A stretch of DNA of 64,000 nucleotides from CAZUMJ01 sp964621605 (GTDB taxonomy: Bacteria; Actinomycetota; Acidimicrobiia; Acidimicrobiales; Iamiaceae), in contig CAZUMJ010000007.1 of NCBI GenBank assembly GCA_964621605.1, positions 42,065 through 106,064 of the forward strand. Direction: 5' to 3'. A model generated the notes under the pieces. The model searched no databases and had not been told where the DNA came from. It saw only the letters and a program-made list of their open reading frames with translations. Made by a program: the position numbers and the translations under genes. This document shows, piece by piece, positions 58,979-64,000 of the stretch (its first letter is position 1; each line of letters starts with the position of its first letter).

Positions 58979-59503
58979 ATGGTGCTGGCGTTCATCGTCC
59001 TGCTCGTGGTGATCCCGCTCGTCGAGCTGTACGTCATCTTGCAGGTCGCGCACCAGATCGGTGGCCTCGACACCATCGGTCTCCTGATCGCGTCGAGCAT
59101 CGTCGGCGGGGTGCTGCTGCGGGTCCAGGGCCTGGGCGTGATCCGCCGCTTCCGCAGCGCATTGGCGCACGGTGAGCTGCCTGCAGCCCCGTTGGTAGAT
59201 GGGCTGCTCATCGGGGTCGGTGGGTTGTTGATGTTGGTCCCGGGGTTCGTGAGCGACACGCTCGGCTTGCTCCTTCTCCTTCCTCCGGTGCGCGCCGTCG
59301 CGCGGCGCGTGGTGCTCCGCCGGGCACGCGCTCGGCTGCGCACCTACACCGACGGCCCGCTCGGACGTGCCGCGGGGCGGTGGGTCGGTGGCGATCCCAG
59401 CGGTTTCGGAAGGTCCGCTCCCGCGGACGTCATCGATGTCGACGGGTGGGAGGAGCCACCGCGCAGCGGCCGCCCCATGCTGCGCCAGGGCCCGCGCTCG
59501 TGA
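58979..59503 (+). CDS. fxsA: FxsA-family membrane protein
   Basis: 174 residues. The conserved start FIVLLVVIPLVELYVILQVA and G-rich second helix (IGLLIASSIVGGVLLRVQG) with LLMLVPGFVSDTLGLLLLLPPVR are typical of FxsA, a small membrane protein whose E. coli member overcomes F exclusion of phage T7. A C-terminal cytoplasmic tail of about 50 residues is extra. The stop overlaps the Nudix start (GTGA). Confidence 0.9.
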   Translation: MVLAFIVLLVVIPLVELYVILQVAHQIGGLDTIGLLIASSIVGGVLLRVQGLGVIRRFRSALAHGELPAAPLVDGLLIGVGGLLMLVPGFVSDTLGLLLLLPPVRAVARRVVLRRARARLRTYTDGPLGRAAGRWVGGDPSGFGRSAPADVIDVDGWEEPPRSGRPMLRQGPRS

Positions 59504-60525
59504 GCATCGACCTCGATCTCACGGGTCGTGAGTCTGTCCCTGTGCGGCCCGCGGCGACGGTCATGTTGATTCGCGACGCGCCCGTCGTGCGAGACACCTG
59601 TGGCCTCGAGGTCTGCATGCTGCAGCGCAACCTCAAGTCAGACTTCGTCGGGGGAGCGTTCGTGTTCCCGGGCGGAGGTGTCGATCCAGCTGATGGTGAG
59701 CCAGACGTCGAGCAGCTCTGCGCGGGCCGCGTCGATGCCGAGGCGTCTGCACAGCTCGGCCTTCCACGCAATGGGCTTGCCTTCTGGGTCGCCGCCATAC
59801 GCGAGTCCTTTGAAGAGGCGGGGGTGTTGGCCGCTCGCCACAGTGACGGCTCTCCGCTGAGCTTCGACGACCCCGAGGTGGCATCCCGCTTTCGCGCGCA
59901 CCGCGCGGATGTCGATCAAGGTGTGCGTCGCCTCGTCGACGTCTGTGCCGAAGAAGACCTGATCCTCGACGTGGGAGACATGCACTACTTCGGGCACTGG
60001 ATCACCCCCCCGGGTGCGCCGCGCCGCTACGACACCCGCTTCTTCCTGGCGGCCGCGCCGACCGGTCAGCGCCCGGTGCACGACGACCGCGAGGTGATCG
60101 CGACCCGCTGGGTCAACCCACTCGACGCGCTTGACGCCCATGCCGCCGGCACCTTCTCGATGCTTCCGCCGACGGTGGCGAGCCTGCGGTCGCTGAGCCG
60201 GTTCAGCTCCGCGGGCGACGCCCTCACCGCGGCTGCCGCAGCCACGGCGATCCCGACGATGGCGCCACGGGTGCTGTCCGACGAAGGGGGGATCCGCATC
60301 GTGTTGCCTGGCGATCCCGACTACGAGCGGGCGTACGCCGGAGACAATCGCCTGACCTCCTGGCCAGGTATGGACCATCGGGGTGGCGCCGACTGGGGTG
60401 GCGCACCGACCGAGCCGCAGGCGGCAGCCGTGCCGCCGGGCATGCAACGTGTCGGGATGGCCGACATCGACGTCACCGGTGGCGCCGCGCCCGACCGCTC
60501 CACGTCTGCGCAGACCGAGCCCTGA
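59500..60525 (+). CDS. Nudix hydrolase (NUDT19-like)
   Basis: 341 residues. VMLIRD... GGAFVFPGGGVDPADGEPD starts the Nudix box (FVFPGGGVDPADGEPD at about 55-70), but a long insert separates it from the RESFEEAGVL end. Such split boxes are typical of the peroxisomal NUDT19/RP2 group that cleaves CoA derivatives. A CoA pyrophosphatase role would fit the acyl-CoA content of the window. GTG 59500 overlaps the fxsA stop. A 60-residue Pro/Gly/Ala tail closes the chain. Confidence 0.85.
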   Translation: MSIDLDLTGRESVPVRPAATVMLIRDAPVVRDTCGLEVCMLQRNLKSDFVGGAFVFPGGGVDPADGEPDVEQLCAGRVDAEASAQLGLPRNGLAFWVAAIRESFEEAGVLAARHSDGSPLSFDDPEVASRFRAHRADVDQGVRRLVDVCAEEDLILDVGDMHYFGHWITPPGAPRRYDTRFFLAAAPTGQRPVHDDREVIATRWVNPLDALDAHAAGTFSMLPPTVASLRSLSRFSSAGDALTAAAAATAIPTMAPRVLSDEGGIRIVLPGDPDYERAYAGDNRLTSWPGMDHRGGADWGGAPTEPQAAAVPPGMQRVGMADIDVTGGAAPDRSTSAQTEP

Positions 60526-60530
60526 CGCTG

Positions 60531-61424
60531 ATGGTCGAGCAACACGAAGCAGCACCGTTGACACCCGGCGTCCCCGTCGAGCTGAGCCCGTGGGTGCGAA
60601 GGCTGCTGGCCCCGAATCCCGGCATGATGACCGGCCCGGGCACCAACACGTACCTCGTGGGTCACGACGACGTGATCGTCGTCGATCCCGGGCCCGTCGA
60701 CGACGCGCACCTTGGCGCGATCCTCGCCGCGGGCGGCGGGCACATCAGCCACATCGTGTGCACGCACACGCACCCCGATCACTGGCCCGGTTCGGCGGCG
60801 CTCGCGGCAGCGACGGGGGTGGCGATCTTGGCGTTCGAAGATCGCGACGGTCTCGTCTGCGACCGCCACCTCGCCGACGGCGACGTGGTCGTGACCGCCG
60901 AAGGGCTCCACCTCCGGGCGGTGCACACGCCGGGGCATGCTGGCAACCACCTCTGCTATCTCCTCGAGGAAGAGGGCTTGCTCTTCACCGGCGATCACCT
61001 CATGCAAGGTTCGACGGTCGTCATCTCGCCACCCGACGGCGACATGGCCGCGTACCTGTCATCGCTCGCCCGGCTACGCACCCTCCAGCCACCGCTGCGG
61101 GCGTTGGCGCCGGGTCATGGCCATGTGCTCGACGCACCCCTCGACGTCGTCGACGCGACCATCGCGCACCGGATCGCCCGCGAGACGAAGGTGCACGAGC
61201 GCCTTGCGGCGTCTGCCGGCGACGTCACCGTCGACGAGTTGGTGCCGGCGGTCTACGACGACGTGCACGAGGCGCTGCATCCCGTGGCACGTCGGTCGTT
61301 GTGGGCGCACCTGCGCAAGCTGCACGGCGACGGCGAGGTCACCGCAACCGACGTCGACGACGTCGACACGGGGAGATGGACGTCACGCCCCGCGCCGGTC
61401 GACCCGGGCGGTCTCTCGGGGTAG
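60531..61424 (+). CDS. Metallo-beta-lactamase-fold hydrolase (LACTB2-like)
   Basis: 297 residues. Metal motif CTHTHPDHWPGS (H-x-H-x-DH), then TPGHAGNHLCYLL, LLFTGDHLMQGSTVV and a late APGHGHVLD, plus a C-terminal winged helix-like segment typical of LACTB2 proteins (endoribonuclease or thioester hydrolase). It follows the Nudix gene by 5 nt and is probably in the fxsA operon. The specific substrate is unknown. Confidence 0.88.
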   Translation: MVEQHEAAPLTPGVPVELSPWVRRLLAPNPGMMTGPGTNTYLVGHDDVIVVDPGPVDDAHLGAILAAGGGHISHIVCTHTHPDHWPGSAALAAATGVAILAFEDRDGLVCDRHLADGDVVVTAEGLHLRAVHTPGHAGNHLCYLLEEEGLLFTGDHLMQGSTVVISPPDGDMAAYLSSLARLRTLQPPLRALAPGHGHVLDAPLDVVDATIAHRIARETKVHERLAASAGDVTVDELVPAVYDDVHEALHPVARRSLWAHLRKLHGDGEVTATDVDDVDTGRWTSRPAPVDPGGLSG

Positions 61425-61507
61425 CTTGCAGGCGCGACCACCGAGAGGGCCGGGGTCCGGCCGGGGGGCGTCGCACCACCCACGAGTCACACCCCAGGGG
61501 GACGGCA

Positions 61508-63019
61508 ATGGCCGAGCACCAGTTGTTCATCGACGGCGAGTACTGCGACGCCGCATCAGGCGAGACCTTCGCGACCTACGAGCCGGCCACCGGCGCGAAG
61601 CTCGCCGATATCGCCAAGGCTGGCAAGGAAGACGCCGAGCGTGCGATCGCCGCAGCCCGCAAGGCCTTCGACGAGGGTCCGTGGCCGCGCCTGTCCGGCA
61701 AGGAGCGCGCCGCCAAGCTCAACAAGGTCGCCGACCTCATCGAGGCGCAGTCGGCCGAGCTCGCCGAGCTCGAAGCTCGCGACGGTGGCGGCACCATCAA
61801 GAAGGCCACCTTCGCCGACATCCCCGGTGGTGTCGCATCGTTCCGATTCTTCGCGCAATGCGCCGAGAACGAGCCGGAGCAGGTCGAGCTGCCGGGGTCT
61901 CCCTTCCCGCCGTCGAGCAACTACAAGCGCTACGAGCCGCACGGCGTGACCACGGGCATCATCCCTTGGAACTTCCCGTTCATCATGGCCTCGTGGAAGC
62001 TCGGGCCGTCACTCGCCGCGGGCAACTGTGCCGTGATCAAGCCCGCCTCGTTCACGTCGCTTACCGCGTTGGCGCTCGGCAAGATCTTCCAAGAGGCCGA
62101 CCTGCCTCCGGGCGTGGTCAACATCGTGGCGGGCCCCGGCGGCACCGTCGGTGAAGAGCTCGCTGCCAGCCCACTGGTCGACAAGACGGCGTTCACCGGT
62201 TCGACCGAGGTCGGTCGACGCATCATGCAGTTGGCGTCGGGCACGGTGAAGCCCGTGACGCTCGAGCTGGGCGGCAAGTCCGCGAACATCGTGCTCGACG
62301 ATGCCGACCTCGACATCGCGGCTGCCGCGGTGCTGTTCGGCACCTTCCTGCACAACGGTCAGGTGTGCGAGTCCGGGACGCGTGCACTGGTGCACGAATC
62401 CATCTACGACGAGTTCCTGAACCTGCTGGTCGAGCGCGCCGCGCAGATCGCGATCGGAGACCCGCTCGACTTCATGACCGACCTGGGTCCGCTGGTGTCG
62501 CGGGGTCAGGTCGAGACGGTCGAGCGGTACGTGAAGCTCGGGCGTGACGAAGTCGGCGAGCCCGTTGTCGGTGGCGCGAAGCCCTCGGGTCTTGCCGACC
62601 ACCTCGACGTCGAGGCCTTCTACCAGCCGACGATCTTCGCTGGCGTCGACAACAAGGCGAAGATCGCGCAGGAAGAGATCTTCGGCCCGGTCCTGTGCGT
62701 CATCCCCTACAAGACCGACGACGAAGCGATCGCCATCGCGAACGACTCGATCTACGGCCTCGCCGGCGGGGTGCAGTCGACCAACATCGAGCGTGCCCAG
62801 TCGGTCGCGAACCGCATGCGCACCGGCACCGTGTGGGTGAACGACTACCACATGATCAGCCCGGAGCGTCCCTTCGGTGGCTACAAGCAGTCGGGCATCG
62901 GGCGGGAGCTCGGCGTCGAGGGCTACAACATCTACCGCCAGGTGAAGCACGTGCACACCAACCCTGGCGGCTCGCGCGACAACTACATGCAGTTCGCGGC
63001 GCTCTCCGACAAGATCTGA
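61508..63019 (+). CDS. Aldehyde dehydrogenase (NAD(P)-dependent)
   Basis: 503 residues. Oxidises an aldehyde to the acid. The NAD loop is GSTEVGRRIM, catalytic Glu in TLELGGKSANIVLDD, and nucleophile Cys in FGTFLHNGQVCESGTR; the Asn is in GIIPWNFPFIM. ATG 61508 begins the standard MAEHQLFIDGEY. It is followed at 132 bp by a DUF779 gene, an association known for acetaldehyde- and long-chain aldehyde dehydrogenases (Acinetobacter/Pseudomonas type). A hairpin terminator separates the two. Confidence 0.95.
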   Translation: MAEHQLFIDGEYCDAASGETFATYEPATGAKLADIAKAGKEDAERAIAAARKAFDEGPWPRLSGKERAAKLNKVADLIEAQSAELAELEARDGGGTIKKATFADIPGGVASFRFFAQCAENEPEQVELPGSPFPPSSNYKRYEPHGVTTGIIPWNFPFIMASWKLGPSLAAGNCAVIKPASFTSLTALALGKIFQEADLPPGVVNIVAGPGGTVGEELAASPLVDKTAFTGSTEVGRRIMQLASGTVKPVTLELGGKSANIVLDDADLDIAAAAVLFGTFLHNGQVCESGTRALVHESIYDEFLNLLVERAAQIAIGDPLDFMTDLGPLVSRGQVETVERYVKLGRDEVGEPVVGGAKPSGLADHLDVEAFYQPTIFAGVDNKAKIAQEEIFGPVLCVIPYKTDDEAIAIANDSIYGLAGGVQSTNIERAQSVANRMRTGTVWVNDYHMISPERPFGGYKQSGIGRELGVEGYNIYRQVKHVHTNPGGSRDNYMQFAALSDKI

Positions 63020-63057
63020 GCTCGTCCGTCGGCGTCTTCGCCCCTCGGGCGACGTAG

Positions 63058-63086
63058 CGATGGCCCGGTCGTCGACCGGGCCATCG
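63058..63086 (+). terminator. Hairpin terminator after aldehyde dehydrogenase
   Basis: A perfect 12-bp stem (63058-63069 with 63075-63086) with a 5-nt loop, 39 nt past the stop. A second, weaker inverted repeat (63090-63098 with 63124-63132) follows it before the DUF779 gene. Confidence 0.7.
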
Positions 63087-63151
63087 ACGCGTCTCGCCAT
63101 CGCTGGCCTCCCGGCGGGCGAAAGGCGAGACGGCTCCCTACGATTGGGGGC

Positions 63152-63580
63152 ATGAAGGTCGTCGCCAGTGATCGAGCGCGCGAAGTCGTCGCCCAGATGG
63201 GCACGAAACGTGCCGGGGTGCTGACCATCACGATCGGGACCGGCTGTTGCGAGTCGACCGCGCCGTTCCTCTACGAGGACTTCTGGCCGGGCCCCGATCA
63301 GGCAGCCGTCGGTGACGTCGACGGTGTGGTCGTGTACGCACCCGACTATCTCCGCTCTCTCTACGACGAGCACCACGAGCTCGTGCTCGACGTGGTCGAC
63401 GAGCTCGCCGAGTCGCTGTCCATCGAGACCGAGCTCGGCTGTCGTCTCGTGCTCCGCGGTGTGGGCGACGCGGCGAACCCGCAAGAGTCCTGCCCGGTGC
63501 CGGAGGTGCCGTCCGCATTGAGCCATCGCCCGGTCGTGGGCCAGCTCCCGGAAGCGCTGCGTGCGCTCCGCATGCGTTGA
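63152..63580 (+). CDS. DUF779 protein linked to aldehyde dehydrogenase
   Basis: 142 residues. Recognised as DUF779 from LTITIGTGCCESTAPFLYED and the adjacent aldehyde dehydrogenase, its usual genomic partner. The paired Cys and the later LSIETELGCRLVL suggest metal or redox binding. Its function is unknown; an accessory or maturation role for the dehydrogenase is inferred from gene linkage. TACGAT lies 7 nt before ATG 63152. Confidence 0.85.
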   Translation: MKVVASDRAREVVAQMGTKRAGVLTITIGTGCCESTAPFLYEDFWPGPDQAAVGDVDGVVVYAPDYLRSLYDEHHELVLDVVDELAESLSIETELGCRLVLRGVGDAANPQESCPVPEVPSALSHRPVVGQLPEALRALRMR

Positions 63581-63587
63581 TCCAGAG

Positions 63588-64000
63588 GTGATCGCGCCCC
63601 CCGCCCTGCTCGAGGCGGCGGGGGTCACCAAGACGTATCACACCGGCGCGGGCAGCGTGCCGGCGTTGCGCGGGGTCGATCTGCGGGTCGAGCCGGGCGA
63701 GCTGCTGATGGTCATGGGGCCATCGGGCAACGGCAAGACCACGCTGCTCAACTGCTTGTCAGGTCTCGATGACATCGACGAGGGCACGGTGCAGGTCGAT
63801 GGTGTCGACCTGCACGCGCTGGGCGACGCTGCACGAACCGATCAGCGGGCGAGGCGCATGGGGTTCGTGTTCCAGAGCTTCAACCTGATCCCCGTGTTCA
63901 GCGCGCTCGAGAACGTGGAGCTCCCCTTGCTCTGCACCGGGGTGCGGCCCCGTGAGGCTCGACGGCGAGCAGAGGCGATGCTCGGTCGGGTTGGCCTCGG
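63588..64000 (+). CDS. ABC transporter ATP-binding protein (LolD/MacB type), cut by the window end
   Basis: Runs off the right edge, 137 codons present. Walker A MGPSGNGKTTLLN (about 43-55) and the Q-loop FVFQSFNLIPVFSALENV (about 89-106) are of the LolD/MacB/FtsE class, which pair with FtsX-type permeases. GTG 63588 lies 7 nt after the DUF779 stop and starts MIAPPALLEAAGVTKTYHTG. The signature and Walker B lie outside the window. Confidence 0.9.
   Translation, partial: MIAPPALLEAAGVTKTYHTGAGSVPALRGVDLRVEPGELLMVMGPSGNGKTTLLNCLSGLDDIDEGTVQVDGVDLHALGDAARTDQRARRMGFVFQSFNLIPVFSALENVELPLLCTGVRPREARRRAEAMLGRVGL

Noticed and set aside
60383..61507. Fusion of a long upstream frame to the aldehyde dehydrogenase
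   Set aside because: It overlaps the MBL hydrolase in another frame, and ATG 61508 gives the standard dehydrogenase start.
62009..63631. 540-codon minus-strand frame opposite aldehyde dehydrogenase and DUF779
   Set aside because: Both plus-strand proteins have recognised motifs; the antisense product is compositionally random.

Overview
The window is high-GC chromosomal DNA of an actinobacterium. A BldD homologue with a c-di-GMP motif, a WhiB protein, an acyl-CoA carboxylase epsilon subunit, crotonyl-CoA carboxylase/reductase with a MeaA-type mutase, an InhA-like enoyl reductase, many GTG starts and frequent leaderless promoters all point that way. Class Acidimicrobiia is my best guess, by inference only. 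Almost all of it looks like core genome. The only accessory-looking parts are a VapBC pair at the left edge, a repeat-bearing gene-poor stretch near 3.7-4.2 kb, and a 20-bp tandem array after recR.

Layout: 0-3.1 kb holds vapBC, an acyl-CoA synthetase and a SHOCT protein. 3.2-9.2 kb holds tRNA-Ser(CGA), a PAS/GGDEF diguanylate cyclase, tRNA-Ser(GGA), SRP RNA, dnaX, ebfC and recR. 9.6-14.3 kb holds a membrane protein and thiolase divergent from ccr, the acyl-CoA epimerase and an acyl-ACP desaturase. 14.3-18.7 kb holds an ABC exporter, then a FEN-like nuclease next to a stand-alone LigD-type polymerase. 18.9-20.3 kb holds a His-rich lipoprotein and a double-MerR regulator. 20.4-28.0 kb is a tightly overlapped fatty acid synthase operon (fabD-lipoyl fusion, fabH, fabG, acp, fabF, carboxyltransferase, inhA-like fabI, fabZ). 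28.1-29.9 kb holds an ATP-dependent ligase divergent from a TetR regulator. 29.9-32.8 kb holds three exported proteins (cupredoxin, beta-helix, DUF1996). 32.9-42.4 kb holds pccB/accE, a phosphoesterase, a CoA transferase, ethylmalonyl-CoA mutase, aat, 3-hydroxybutyryl-CoA dehydrogenase and an S51-like protein. 42.4-49 kb holds a cyclophilin, bldD, lysC-thyA-folA-asd and adenosine deaminase. 49-53 kb holds an unknown/phosphotransferase pair, a lipoprotein and tRNA-Pro(CGG). 53-59.5 kb holds a receiver protein, a STAS protein, two ArsA/Get3-like ATPases, an NfeD-like protein, a methyltransferase, whiB and fxsA. 59.5-64 kb holds a Nudix protein, an MBL hydrolase, an aldehyde dehydrogenase, a DUF779 protein and an ABC ATPase cut by the window end.

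The genes converge on acyl-CoA metabolism. Thiolase, 3-hydroxybutyryl-CoA dehydrogenase, Ccr, epimerase, MeaA-type mutase and propionyl-CoA carboxylase cover much of an ethylmalonyl-CoA route, and the fab operon covers nearly a full type II elongation cycle. The most notable signal is a shared operator-promoter: TACC-N4-GGTA, whose last TA starts a TANNNT -10 box 6-8 nt before the start codon. It occurs before ccr, before the desaturase and before the tetR gene, suggesting one TetR regulon. At least 19 genes here have the leaderless pattern TANNNT-N6-9-start.
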